Shown here piece after piece: positions 1 through 8,766 of a stretch of 64,000 nt of DNA. Position 1 is the stretch's first letter. The number at the start of each line of letters is the position of its first letter. This DNA is from Methylobacterium sp. 77 (GTDB lineage: Bacteria > Pseudomonadota > Alphaproteobacteria > Rhizobiales > Beijerinckiaceae), in assembly GCF_000372825.1 (NCBI RefSeq), contig NZ_KB910516.1:3453825-3517824 (forward strand). Reading direction: 5' to 3'. The notes below the pieces were generated by a model that saw nothing but the letters and a program-made list of their open reading frames with translations, had not been told where the DNA came from and did no database searches. Made by a program: the position numbers and the translations under genes.

Positions 1-862
1 CCAGGAGTTCAGGGATTCCGTCGACCGACGTGGCGACGATGGCGCATCCCGCCTCGCGCGCCTCGGACAACACGAGGGGAGCCGGGTCCGCATGCGAAGG
101 CAGGGCGAAGATGTCCGCCCCCAGCATCCACGGATAGGGGTCGCCCTGGGCGCCGGCGAAGGTGATCGCGCTCGCGCATGACAGACCGGACGCCAGGGTA
201 GAGTAGGTCTCCTGGAAGGGACCTCCGCCGACGATGTAGAGATGCGCCTTGCCGTTCCGGCGGTGGACACGCTCGAAGGCCTGAAGCAGGTCCGGCAATC
301 CCTTGCGTGGGTGCAGGCCGCCGACGAAGACGATCGCCGGCTGCGCGAGCATCCGCGGATGTTCATCGCGACCGCGCGCGCGCACGGTTCCGATCGTCCC
401 GTTCAGCACGACGTGAATGCGCGAGCGTGCAATACCGCGCTTCTCGATGGATCGCCCGACAGCGGCACTGACCGTGATCACCCGGTCGCCCAGGCCCATC
501 AGGATCGCGCTTTTCTCGAATTCGTTGTGAACCGTCGTGATCAGCGGAACGCCCGCGAGCTTGCAGATCGGCCAGGCAAGGACCGCGCTCGTCATCATGT
601 GAGCGTGGATGATATCGGGCTGCCAGGACCGGATGAGGGCGCGGAGCTGGAACAGCGATCGGATGATCTGGCCGATCCGACGCTCATGACTGACCGCGAA
701 GGTCTCGATGGCGTTGGCGCGAAGGAGCCCATCGAAATCGCCGCCCTGGCTCGCCATGGCGACCGTGTGCCCCAACGCCGACTGTGCGCAGGCGAGGTCG
801 ATGGCGGCGTGAACGTGCCCGTTCAGGCGGCGTGTGTGGTTGAGAAGATGCAGTACGCGCAA
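1..862 (-). CDS. Glycosyltransferase family 4 (3' end outside window)
   Basis: The reverse strand reads as a GT4/GT-B glycosyltransferase. It starts MRVLHLLNHTRRLNGHV, contains a VGGLHPRKG-type nucleotide-sugar-binding segment and an LSEAREAG region (the E-x7-E area of GT4), and is still open at base 1, so the C-terminus is missing. An in-frame TGA at 884-886 lies just upstream. The only usable start is therefore the TTG at 860-862, preceded by a CAGGA ribosome-binding site. By family it transfers a sugar from a nucleotide donor to a cytosolic lipid-linked acceptor, probably for the exopolysaccharide made by this region. Donor and linkage cannot be read from sequence. Confidence 0.85.
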   Translation of the reverse strand, partial: MRVLHLLNHTRRLNGHVHAAIDLACAQSALGHTVAMASQGGDFDGLLRANAIETFAVSHERRIGQIIRSLFQLRALIRSWQPDIIHAHMMTSAVLAWPICKLAGVPLITTVHNEFEKSAILMGLGDRVITVSAAVGRSIEKRGIARSRIHVVLNGTIGTVRARGRDEHPRMLAQPAIVFVGGLHPRKGLPDLLQAFERVHRRNGKAHLYIVGGGPFQETYSTLASGLSCASAITFAGAQGDPYPWMLGADIFALPSHADPAPLVLSEAREAGCAIVATSVDGIPELL

Positions 863-1061
863 TGTGCAATCCTGCTGTTCGCCTCACGCGTCGCTCCGCT
901 GATCGACCCTGTGCGGCCCGTGAACGGGTCCCTGAAAACCAATGTCCTGTCCGTCGTCGTGTCGTCCTGCGATAAGAGCCGGTGAGGCTCCGGTCGCGTG
1001 TTGATTGGCCGGGCAGGCGAAGGCGGCCGGTTGCCCACCGCCCTTGCCCACCCGCTTGCCA

Positions 1062-2111
1062 TCACCCGCTTGCCATCGCCGCGCGAAGGAGACTGCGCGC
1101 GGAGCGTTCGCCGACGGAGAGGCGGCACGCCAGCAGCGCTTTCGCGCGCTTCAAGGGTGCGAGGTATGTAACGAGGCAGAAGGCCGCGTTCATGGCCTTC
1201 TGCCTGATGGGGTGCGGCTCCGACGCGAGAACCCACAACAGCTTCAGGAAGTCCCTGGGACTGAGCCGTCGCCCGGCGCAGATTGCCGCGCAGAAGAGCG
1301 TGCTGTGGAAATAGTAGGTCTCGCGCGCGTCGATGAGCCGGGCCTCGGGGCGATACCGCCGTATGATCTCCTTCAGATGAGCAGCCCTGAGCAGGAACCG
1401 GCGCAGATCACGCTCGAAGGTCGAGGCATCCGGCAATCGCCCAAGGCCGGAATCATTCCGGTCATGGATGCGATAGATCCCGAGATCCTCCGGCAGGCTG
1501 ATGACATCCCCCATGAAGGGGGCCGCGAACAGGATCACGCCATCGACCGCGCGATCGTAATCGCATTCGCTCAGGAGTTCGCAGACATCGCGTCGAAACA
1601 CGTTCCCGGAGGTCGGCGGCGTCTGGTAGACCGCGCTGCGCAGCACCTGCTTCGCGAGGTTGTCCCGCTCGCGGAACGCCCGCAGCACAGGGTGTCTCGG
1701 CCGAATGACGCGGTCGGCGTCGTCGATGCAGGTCAGTGAAAACTGTAGTTTGGCAACGCTCGGATCGAGCGCCTTCAGGATCGTCTTGAGCGCGCCCGGT
1801 TTGCACTCGTCGTCCGCATCGAGAAACAGGATGAACGGCGCTGACGTTCTCTCCAGACCGTAGAGGCACGCGGCACGCTGGCCACGGTTCTCCGTCCTGA
1901 ATGCCCTGACCCCCGTGCGACCAATGATGTCCCACGATGCATCGGTCGAACCGTCATCGATGACGACCAATTCGCAGGCGTCGCAGTTCTGGTCCAGCAC
2001 GCTTCGGATCGCGCCTTCGACGTAACGCTCGTAATTGTAACACGTGATCACGACCGCGATCATGGGACTGACCAAGCGATGAGGGCTCTCGAAAACATGT
2101 CCGCCCGTCAT
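1062..2111 (-). CDS. Glycosyltransferase family 2
   Basis: This 349-residue protein has a GT-A fold signature: AVVITCYNYERYVEGAI near the N-terminus, VVIDDGSTD, and the metal-binding FLDADDE motif. The C-terminal third has no recognised domain and contains a hydrophobic stretch. GT2 enzymes transfer a sugar from UDP-, GDP- or dTDP-sugar to the growing repeat unit at the inner membrane. The family usually begins at the residues matching an internal ATG at 2061-2063, so the first 16 residues may not be translated; neither start has a convincing Shine-Dalgarno sequence. It lies in the same direction as the GT4 gene downstream, about 200 bp away. Confidence 0.85.
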   Translation of the reverse strand: MTGGHVFESPHRLVSPMIAVVITCYNYERYVEGAIRSVLDQNCDACELVVIDDGSTDASWDIIGRTGVRAFRTENRGQRAACLYGLERTSAPFILFLDADDECKPGALKTILKALDPSVAKLQFSLTCIDDADRVIRPRHPVLRAFRERDNLAKQVLRSAVYQTPPTSGNVFRRDVCELLSECDYDRAVDGVILFAAPFMGDVISLPEDLGIYRIHDRNDSGLGRLPDASTFERDLRRFLLRAAHLKEIIRRYRPEARLIDARETYYFHSTLFCAAICAGRRLSPRDFLKLLWVLASEPHPIRQKAMNAAFCLVTYLAPLKRAKALLACRLSVGERSARSLLRAAMASG

Positions 2112-2463
2112 CTGTGTTTGCCTATTCGCAATCGCCGGTGCGCCCTGATACGAAGCATGCAGTCATCGATATCTCGAACATTCCCAATTGATACTCTGTC
2201 GTCTAGCTCCGAAAATTCCGACATTACCCGGCAAAATCCTGACAGACATCGCACGCGCTGGTGAAACTAACATTCCGTGCCCTGTCAGCTCTTGCCGGTT
2301 CGAAGCGCGATGATGCCGGAGAGCGATGCGATTCCACGATCGAAGCCACGGGAAGCGGGGGCGGAGCACCTCTCCGGGTTGGAGCGCCCATGCCCCCGGA
2401 GCCGCTACCGCCCCGGCTGATCTCTGAGTTCTCGTCGCGACGCGCTGGAGGAGTTCTGGACCG
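2112..2463. other. Divergent intergenic region
   Basis: This is 352 bp between the divergent GT2 gene and the FAD oxidoreductase gene. I see no convincing small gene. It should hold promoters for both directions. The part next to the GT2 gene (about 2150-2240) is more AT-rich than its surroundings. GGAGGAG about 12 bases before 2464 is the ribosome-binding site of the oxidoreductase. Confidence 0.5.
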
Positions 2464-3804
2464 ATGCTCAACACCGAGGCTTCGCCCGTGGACCCGATCA
2501 CGATCGACACCGAATTCGACGTCATCGTGCTCGGCGCCGGAATCAGCGGCCTGGTATCCGCCTCGGTCCTGGCGCGGCAGGGATATCGCCGCATCCTCGT
2601 GATCGATGAGTTCGACCATCTCGGCGGCAATCACATCGACCATTCGTGCGCCGGCTACACCTTCGACGTTGGGAGTTTTATCTTCCAGGATGATTCGCCG
2701 TTGCTGGCGCATTTTCCGGAGTTGCTTCCTCTTTACGTCCCAATCGATCCGAGCTGGGGCAAAATCAGTCCGCAGGGTATCGTGACGTCCTACCCGATCA
2801 GCCTGAAGGACGACGTCCTGAAATCGGGCATCCTCGGCTGTTTGAGAATCGGCCTCTCCCTCGTCGCCTCGCGTCTCAGGAATCGGCACATCGGGAATGC
2901 GCGAGATTTCGCGCGCCACTGGATCGGGGATTATCTGCTGACGCGTTCCGGCTTGGAAAGCTACATGACCCGCTTCTTCGGGGTGCCGGCCGAGCGCGTC
3001 GATCTCGACTTCGCCGAGAAGCGCATGCTCTGGATCAAGGAGCACGCCAATTCGAAGGCCTTCCTTCGATACCTCAGGCCCCATCCCGCGGCGGCGCCGA
3101 CGAACCGGCAACTCGCTCGACCGAAATCGGGCTTTGCCGAACTCTACGCGAAAGCAGCCGAGCGGCTGCGCGCGGCAGGCACCACGTTTCGCCTCGGCGG
3201 CTCGATCGATGGCATCGCCAAGTCAGGCGCCGACTTCACCGTCACCGTCGGCGGTCGCCCCTACGTTGCGAGCCGGCTCGTCTCGACAATTCCCATCGAT
3301 CGGGCGGTCGACCTCTGCGGTCTCGGCGTCGACCAGAAGCTTTCGACCGTCACCCTGATCAGCTTGTTCTTCAGCTTCGCAGGCAAGCGCGGTTTCCCGC
3401 ATTCGATCCTCTACAACTTTACGCATGGAAGCGCGTGGAAGCGCCTGACCGTCTATTCGGACTTCTACGGCCGTACGGGGGGACGAGAGTATTTCGGGGT
3501 CGAGGTGATCGGGGCCCCCCTCGGCAATTCCGCCGTGGCGGCGGAGGCGGAATTCCGACGCCACGTCGCGAGTAACGGCCTGTTCGTGGGCGATCTCACC
3601 CTCGAAGGGCATCGTATCGTGCCGAACGCCTATCCGATCTTCGTCGATCGGGCGAGCGAGCGCGTCGCCATCATGATGTCGGCCCTGCGCCAGTTCGGCG
3701 TCGAGTCTTTCGGCCGGCAGGGCGCCTTCAACTACCAGCCGACCGCCCGCGTCTCGACGATCGAGGCCGAGGCGGCCCTGGCGCGCGTTCCGGCAGCCGC
3801 ATGA
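2464..3804 (+). CDS. FAD-dependent oxidoreductase, UGM/protoporphyrinogen-oxidase-like
   Basis: This 446-residue protein opens with a Rossmann dinucleotide-binding motif, VIVLGAGISGL (about residues 20-30), followed by VIDEFDHLGGNHID. The latter resembles the HxGGN motif of UDP-galactopyranose mutases and the GG doublet of amine-oxidase/protoporphyrinogen-oxidase proteins. The start is supported by a GGAGGAG ribosome-binding site. In an exopolysaccharide cluster such a protein could interconvert or oxidise a nucleotide sugar, but I cannot tell a mutase from an oxidase. It is followed 64 bp later by a secreted GH16 enzyme in the same direction. Confidence 0.7.
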   Translation: MLNTEASPVDPITIDTEFDVIVLGAGISGLVSASVLARQGYRRILVIDEFDHLGGNHIDHSCAGYTFDVGSFIFQDDSPLLAHFPELLPLYVPIDPSWGKISPQGIVTSYPISLKDDVLKSGILGCLRIGLSLVASRLRNRHIGNARDFARHWIGDYLLTRSGLESYMTRFFGVPAERVDLDFAEKRMLWIKEHANSKAFLRYLRPHPAAAPTNRQLARPKSGFAELYAKAAERLRAAGTTFRLGGSIDGIAKSGADFTVTVGGRPYVASRLVSTIPIDRAVDLCGLGVDQKLSTVTLISLFFSFAGKRGFPHSILYNFTHGSAWKRLTVYSDFYGRTGGREYFGVEVIGAPLGNSAVAAEAEFRRHVASNGLFVGDLTLEGHRIVPNAYPIFVDRASERVAIMMSALRQFGVESFGRQGAFNYQPTARVSTIEAEAALARVPAAA

Positions 3805-3868
3805 TGCCGTGACCGAAGACGATCTGCGCGCGAGAAACCAATCATCTCATCCATAGACAGGTGAAGCT

Positions 3869-4753
3869 TTGCATCACTTAGCGCGGCGGCCGGGATTCCA
3901 TCGTCGATGCGTCATCGGTGTCGCGTGTTTGCTTGCACTCCCGGTTTCGGCGACGCATCTGCTCGCCGCAGAGGCCGCAACGCCATCGGCGTCATGCGAG
4001 CTCAAGCCCGTCTTGATCGAGAATTTCGATACGGACAGCATCTCCGCGGCCAAGATCGGCCCGGCGCGCTGGACGGCGCACACGCCGTGGAGCGGCGATT
4101 TTGGAGATGCCGTCTTCATCGATCCGCACCCGAACGGTCCATTCAAGGTGAAGGATGGAATCCTGTCGATCACTGCGGCCAAGAATTCCGCCGGTCGATG
4201 GACGTCAGGGCTCATCGCGGCTGCCGATGCGACCGGGGCAGGATCGGGGACGCGATACGGCTATTTCGAAGCGCGCATGAAGATGCCTCCAGGCCCTGGA
4301 ACCTGGCCGGCCTTCTGGTTGGCCGCGCTCAAGCCGGTCGGAACCTCGGATGGAAACGTCGAAATCGACGTGATCGAGTATTACGGACAATTCACCACTG
4401 CGTACCAGGCCGTCGTTCACGTATGGTATAAGGATGTTTCGAAGAAACGCGGCAAAAACCAAGTCATCACCGTCGAAGCGGACTCCTTGACGAGCGACTA
4501 TCATACGTTCGGGGTCGACATATCGCCACAGAACATCGTGTTTTTCCGGGATGGGAAGGCAGTGTGGTCGCAGCCTACGCCGCCCGAACTGGACGGCCCG
4601 ATGTATCCGCTGGTCAACCTCGCCCTCGGCAGCGGCTGGCCGATCGATCGAACCCCCAATCCCTCGGTTCTGCTCGTCGATTACGTTCATGTCTACGGGC
4701 GCGAGGCTGGACCTCCCGAGGGATGTCCGCCCGGGCCGCCGGCCAGGAAGTAA
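3869..4753 (+). CDS. Secreted glycoside hydrolase family 16 (endo-beta-glucanase type)
   Basis: The 294-residue product has an N-terminal signal peptide (basic start, then VIGVACLLALPVSATHLLAAEA) and a GH16 lectin-like catalytic domain. The diagnostic EIDVIE motif is at residues 165-170: E165 as nucleophile, D167 as helper, E170 as acid/base. Upstream FEARMKMPPGPGTWPAFWL is also typical. GH16 enzymes cut beta-1,3 or beta-1,4 glycans by a retaining mechanism. In polysaccharide clusters, ExoK/ExsH-type members trim exopolysaccharide chains outside the cell. The start is a TTG preceded by AGGTGAAG. Downstream are two strong palindromes. Confidence 0.88.
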   Translation: MHHLARRPGFHRRCVIGVACLLALPVSATHLLAAEAATPSASCELKPVLIENFDTDSISAAKIGPARWTAHTPWSGDFGDAVFIDPHPNGPFKVKDGILSITAAKNSAGRWTSGLIAAADATGAGSGTRYGYFEARMKMPPGPGTWPAFWLAALKPVGTSDGNVEIDVIEYYGQFTTAYQAVVHVWYKDVSKKRGKNQVITVEADSLTSDYHTFGVDISPQNIVFFRDGKAVWSQPTPPELDGPMYPLVNLALGSGWPIDRTPNPSVLLVDYVHVYGREAGPPEGCPPGPPARK

Positions 4754-4854
4754 AAGCTCTCTTCAGGTACGGTGATCGGGCAACCGCGTCGGGCCCCATG
4801 GAATCAGAGCTTTCGTCATCGACATGCCTTGGCAGAGCGTGAGTCGTCACGACG

Positions 4855-4888
4855 GAAAGCTCTGACGTCTCACGACGTCAGAGCTTTC
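4855..4888. terminator. Bidirectional terminator-like hairpin
   Basis: A perfect 14-bp inverted repeat has arms at 4855-4868 and 4875-4888 and a 6-base loop, between the convergent GH16 and Wzz-like genes. There is no long T-run on either side, so it may be a transcript-end stabiliser rather than a classical intrinsic terminator. The right arm plus two bases (CAGAGCTTTCGT, 4879-4890) is repeated directly at 4805-4816. Confidence 0.6.
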
Positions 4889-4932
4889 GTTCGGTTTCGA
4901 TGAAACAGATGCCGGGGCCAACTCTTACCAAG

Positions 4933-4970
4933 CCTCAGTGAGCCCGACCGATCGGTCAGGCTCACTGAGG
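4933..4970. terminator. Long near-perfect palindrome between convergent genes
   Basis: A 38-bp near-palindrome has outer arms 4933-4944 and 4959-4970 that pair perfectly (12 bp). The inner bases also pair except for one C-A mismatch (4945/4958). It sits about 40 bp beyond the end of the leftward Wzz-like gene. A termination or mRNA-end role is the simplest reading; a binding site for a dimeric protein is possible. Confidence 0.55.
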
Positions 4971-5011
4971 TCCGGCGGACGACCGCAGCCGCGTGGTCGC
5001 GCGGGCAGGTC

Positions 5012-6676
5012 TCAGATGTAGCTCCGGTTCAGAGCGACTCCGATGACGTTCGCGCCGACGCCTTTCAGGCTGGTCACCACATCGGCGAGTTGATCCACCG
5101 TCGTGTGGCCGGCCTCGGCCACGACCACGACGGCATCCGCATGTTTGGCGGCCGCGCAGGCTTCCATCGCGACCGTCAGGGGCGGAAGGTCGAGGATGAC
5201 GACGCCGGTGCGGCGCAGGTGCTCCATCACCTGCTGCAAGGCCGGCGCGCCGAGATACGCGCGCTTGTTGAGCGCCGCATTGGTCGACCTCGCCGGGATC
5301 ATCGAGATCCCGCCACGATCCAGGAAGTTCGCCTCGTCGAGAGTTCTACTGTCGTGGAGCAGCTCGGCGAGGCTGTTCGCCGGTTGCGGATTCCGCCCGG
5401 CCGGAGGCCACATCGCCGTTCCGTGCACGTCGCCGTCGATGAGCGTGACCGGCCGGCCGCTGTCGCGGATCAGGCAGGCGAGGTGGAAGCCGATCAACGA
5501 AGTGCCGACACCGGGGGCACAGCCGACCAGAGCGACCGTCACATCCCCCGTCCTGCCGCTGACGGCGAGTTGCATGGAGGCGCGCAGCTTGCGGATGCCC
5601 TTGGCGAACGCAGCGCCCGGTACCGATGCGGCGAGCGTCCCCGGCCCGGCCCTGCGGCGCCAAAGCGATCCGCTCCTGACCCCGATCTCCGGAAGGGTCG
5701 TCAGGCAGGACAGGCCCAGATGTTGGGCGATGTCTTGCGGCGTGCGGATCTTGCGGTCGAGTGCCTGCCCAATCGCAACGCCCAGGAAGCCGCCGACGAG
5801 GCCGATCATGGCGCCGAGCGACAGGATCAGCGCCTTGCGGGGAGCGGACGGCTTGAGCGGCTGAAGCGCCGCGCCGATCACGCGTGCATCCGCGTCGGGT
5901 GTCGGAGCCTCGGGCAGCGATCCGGCAGCGACGGCGGCCGAGGCTGAGCGTGCTTGGGCCGAGAGCGCGTTGAGCCGTCCCTGCAGGAACTCGGCTCCGT
6001 TCTTGGCCGCGTCCGCCTTGGCGGCGATGGATTGCAGGAGATAGGCGGAGGCCGCGGCATTGGCCACGCGACGCGCCAGGGTCGGATCGTTGGCGGTGTA
6101 GGAAATCTCGGCCACGTAGGATTGGCCGACGCGCCGCACAGTCATGTGCTGGACGAAATTCTCGAACATCTGCTGCTGTGCGTCCTGCGGGCTTTGGGGC
6201 TCGGCGGGTCCGCTCCCGAAGAGGTGGCCCAAGATGCTGCCGACGGCATCGCGCAGCATCCCCAGCAGGCCGGGCGGCTGCGCCTTGAACTCGGGGTGAT
6301 TGGCGAGGTTGAGGCTGCCGAAGACGTGGGTCAGCAGCCGCTCGGAGCGCAGGACCTGCAATTCGCTCTCGGCGCGGCTCACATCGAAGCCCGATGACAG
6401 CGGCGAATCCTGCGAGGCCTGTGGCGCTTGCCGGCGTGGTTCGAGAAGCAGCGTCGCGGTCGCGGTGTAGGACGGCGTGGCGGTGTAGGCGTAGGCGGCG
6501 GCCACGCCGATACAGGCCAGCATCCAGAGCGCGAATTTCAGTTTGTGGCGACGCGCCGCCAACAGCACCGCCGAGATGACGGCGAGAGGACCATCCGACA
6601 CCGCCGGCGCCGTCGTCTCGACGAGGGGCCAGAGGGCCGATCCCCGCTCACCGGTAAACGGAAGCTTGCTGTACAT
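5012..6676 (-). CDS. Wzz/chain-length determinant with BY-kinase-like domain
   Basis: The 554-residue protein has the ExoP/Wzc arrangement. A first membrane helix lies near residues 50-67, followed by SYTATATLLLEPR (Wzz domain) and a periplasmic segment with coiled-coil potential. A second helix (about residues 280-305) precedes a cytoplasmic P-loop domain with Walker A' (VTLIDGDV) and Walker B (VVILDLPPL). The Walker A segment reads APGVGTSL where BY-kinases have PGxGKS/T, so the catalytic lysine is replaced by threonine. There is also no C-terminal tyrosine cluster. By family it controls chain length and export of exopolysaccharide; kinase activity is doubtful. It lies 2 bp downstream of the GT4-GT2 gene, so it is probably co-transcribed. 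Confidence 0.82.
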   Translation of the reverse strand: MYSKLPFTGERGSALWPLVETTAPAVSDGPLAVISAVLLAARRHKLKFALWMLACIGVAAAYAYTATPSYTATATLLLEPRRQAPQASQDSPLSSGFDVSRAESELQVLRSERLLTHVFGSLNLANHPEFKAQPPGLLGMLRDAVGSILGHLFGSGPAEPQSPQDAQQQMFENFVQHMTVRRVGQSYVAEISYTANDPTLARRVANAAASAYLLQSIAAKADAAKNGAEFLQGRLNALSAQARSASAAVAAGSLPEAPTPDADARVIGAALQPLKPSAPRKALILSLGAMIGLVGGFLGVAIGQALDRKIRTPQDIAQHLGLSCLTTLPEIGVRSGSLWRRRAGPGTLAASVPGAAFAKGIRKLRASMQLAVSGRTGDVTVALVGCAPGVGTSLIGFHLACLIRDSGRPVTLIDGDVHGTAMWPPAGRNPQPANSLAELLHDSRTLDEANFLDRGGISMIPARSTNAALNKRAYLGAPALQQVMEHLRRTGVVILDLPPLTVAMEACAAAKHADAVVVVAEAGHTTVDQLADVVTSLKGVGANVIGVALNRSYI

Positions 6677-6678
6677 GA

Positions 6679-8766
6679 TTATCTCCCCGCCAAAGTGCGG
6701 ATCTGCGCGGCGCGTTCCGGCTCGAGACGTCCGAGGAGCACGTCGATCAGCCCCCGCACATTGCCGCGAAGGCGCCCGCGCCGATCGATGAAGGGTTCCG
6801 GCCGCACGGCGAGGGCCAGATTGCTGGTGATGTTCCGGAAGAGGTGATCGATGACCTGCTTCGAGGTCATGGTGCCTTTACGCAGCATGTAGAGCGGGTT
6901 GACGACCTGGGAGTATCCGAGCCGGTCGCCTGCGATGCGGCCGCCCTTCACCCCCATATGGACCCCGCGCGCGTCGACGCATTTCACCAGCCGACCGCCC
7001 TTCTGCGCCAGCGCCGCTCCGAAATCGCGATCCTCGAGCCAGCCATACAGAACGAGGCGTTCGTCGAAACGCAGGTCTCCGATGGCCGAGCGCCGGAAGG
7101 CCATGTTGCAACCATAGGGGCTGAAAGGTTCGATCAGCGGTCCGCGCACCGGGGACGCGGACATGAGCAGGCGATCCACCTCGGCGAAGCTGAGGCCGGG
7201 TCCCTTGATGCCATCCGCCAGCACGTCGCCGGTGAAGCCGACGATGTCGGGTTCGCCCGCAAACACCCGTGCCGCGATCGCGAGCCAATCCTCATGGGCG
7301 ACGAAGTCGTCGTCGAAGAACGCGACCACGTCGATTCCCTCCGGCAGGGCCGCGAGGGCTGCGTTGCGCTGCGCCGCCAGCCCGCGACGGCCGGTGACGA
7401 CCGTCACGCCCGGTCGGCCGGCGACATCGCCCACGTCTTCGGGCGAGACGCACGACACCACGATTGCCGCCGGCTTCATACTCTGATGGTCGAGCAATCG
7501 CCGCAGAGTCTCGTTCACCACCTGCGGCCGCCCCAACGTCGCGATGACGACGGCGACGCGCGGCAGCGCGGCAGCGCCGTTCTTCCGGGCGGTTCCGCGA
7601 ATCCAGGGGCTCGTCATCATCTCGGCATAGCCATCGGCGGTTCCGGCCCAGGAATACGCTTCAGCGCGGTTACGCCCGCGTCCGGACAGATCCTCCCGCA
7701 GGCCGGGCGACATGAGCACCGCCCGGATCTGCGCGATCCACCGGGCGGGATCGTCGGGGGGCGCCATCAGGGCGGCATCGCCGCAGATCTCCGGCAGGCT
7801 CGCCCGGTCGGACGAGACGACGGGACAGCCGCGCGCCATGGCCTCCAGCACGGGCAGGCCGAAGCCTTCGGTCATCGACGGGAAGGCGAGGCAGAGCGCA
7901 CGCTCCATCAGGAAGGCCAGGTCGTCATCGGTCACGACGCCGAGGTGCCTGACATTCGCGGCCGCCTGGAGCGTCTCGGCGACGAAGATGCCGGCCTGGC
8001 CACCCGCGACGAGCAGGTCGAGGCCGAGGGCGTCGAGCGCGGGGGCAATCTCGAGCAGGAGGCGCAGGTTCTTGTGGCGGGCTCGAGAGCCAAGGGCGAG
8101 AACGAAGGGACGTGCCCGGCCCATCCCGGATCCCAACGCTTCCGGCGCGATCCGCGCCCGTGCCGGGTTCCAGGTCAGCGCGTGCTCGTGGCCGTTGGGA
8201 AGGACAGCGATATCCTCGACGCGCAGACCGAGATGTTGGGCGATCTGCTTGGCCGAGAACGCCGAGACGGTGGCGATCCGGGCCTTGCGGCGAACCAGTA
8301 ATGGCTGGAGTGCCCGATAATAGGTCCGAAAGCCGAGACCGTAGCTTTCGGGTGCGAGGAAGACGTTGGCGTCGTGAATGCAGACGACCTGATCGGCCTT
8401 TACGGCCGGCGCCGTGTTGCAGAGATTCAGGAGCCGTCCCGGCCATGCCTGCGGCAGCGCGACTTGCTCCCAGACATGCCCTCCGATCCGCCCGACGGGC
8501 GCAGGCGTGATCCCGGCCAAGCCGGGATCGGCCGCCATGCGTGGAACCAGAAGCGGCACGGACATACTCTGCGGAGCCAGAGCCGCGCCGATCGCGCGCG
8601 TGACGTTCCATGCGTAGCGCTGCACGCCCGTGACGGGTTGAGTGAGGAACCGGCCGTTGATGCCATAATGGCCGAGCGTGCTCACCGTGCCGGTTCCTGC
8701 CTTACCGATGACCTGAGATGGATCGATTGGCGACATCGCGGTGCGAGTCATGGCGGCGCGAGTCAT
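6679..8766 (-). CDS. Bifunctional GT4-GT2 glycosyltransferase fusion
   Basis: The protein is about 695 residues. The N-terminal half is a GT-B/GT4 enzyme (GRFLTQPVTGVQRYAWNV, later LALGSRARHKN and FPSMTEGFGLPVLEAMA, the E-x7-E area). The C-terminal half is a GT-A/GT2 enzyme (VAVVIATLGRPQVVNETL, then VVAFFDDDFVAHEDW as the DxD region). The frame is open as far as 9015, but the ATG at 8764-8766 overlaps the upstream stop as ATGA, so translation is probably coupled there. Two glycosyltransferases in one chain suggest two consecutive sugar additions. It forms an operon with the methyltransferase upstream and the Wzz-like gene downstream. Confidence 0.85.
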   Translation of the reverse strand: MTRAAMTRTAMSPIDPSQVIGKAGTGTVSTLGHYGINGRFLTQPVTGVQRYAWNVTRAIGAALAPQSMSVPLLVPRMAADPGLAGITPAPVGRIGGHVWEQVALPQAWPGRLLNLCNTAPAVKADQVVCIHDANVFLAPESYGLGFRTYYRALQPLLVRRKARIATVSAFSAKQIAQHLGLRVEDIAVLPNGHEHALTWNPARARIAPEALGSGMGRARPFVLALGSRARHKNLRLLLEIAPALDALGLDLLVAGGQAGIFVAETLQAAANVRHLGVVTDDDLAFLMERALCLAFPSMTEGFGLPVLEAMARGCPVVSSDRASLPEICGDAALMAPPDDPARWIAQIRAVLMSPGLREDLSGRGRNRAEAYSWAGTADGYAEMMTSPWIRGTARKNGAAALPRVAVVIATLGRPQVVNETLRRLLDHQSMKPAAIVVSCVSPEDVGDVAGRPGVTVVTGRRGLAAQRNAALAALPEGIDVVAFFDDDFVAHEDWLAIAARVFAGEPDIVGFTGDVLADGIKGPGLSFAEVDRLLMSASPVRGPLIEPFSPYGCNMAFRRSAIGDLRFDERLVLYGWLEDRDFGAALAQKGGRLVKCVDARGVHMGVKGGRIAGDRLGYSQVVNPLYMLRKGTMTSKQVIDHLFRNITSNLALAVRPEPFIDRRGRLRGNVRGLIDVLLGRLEPERAAQIRTLAGR

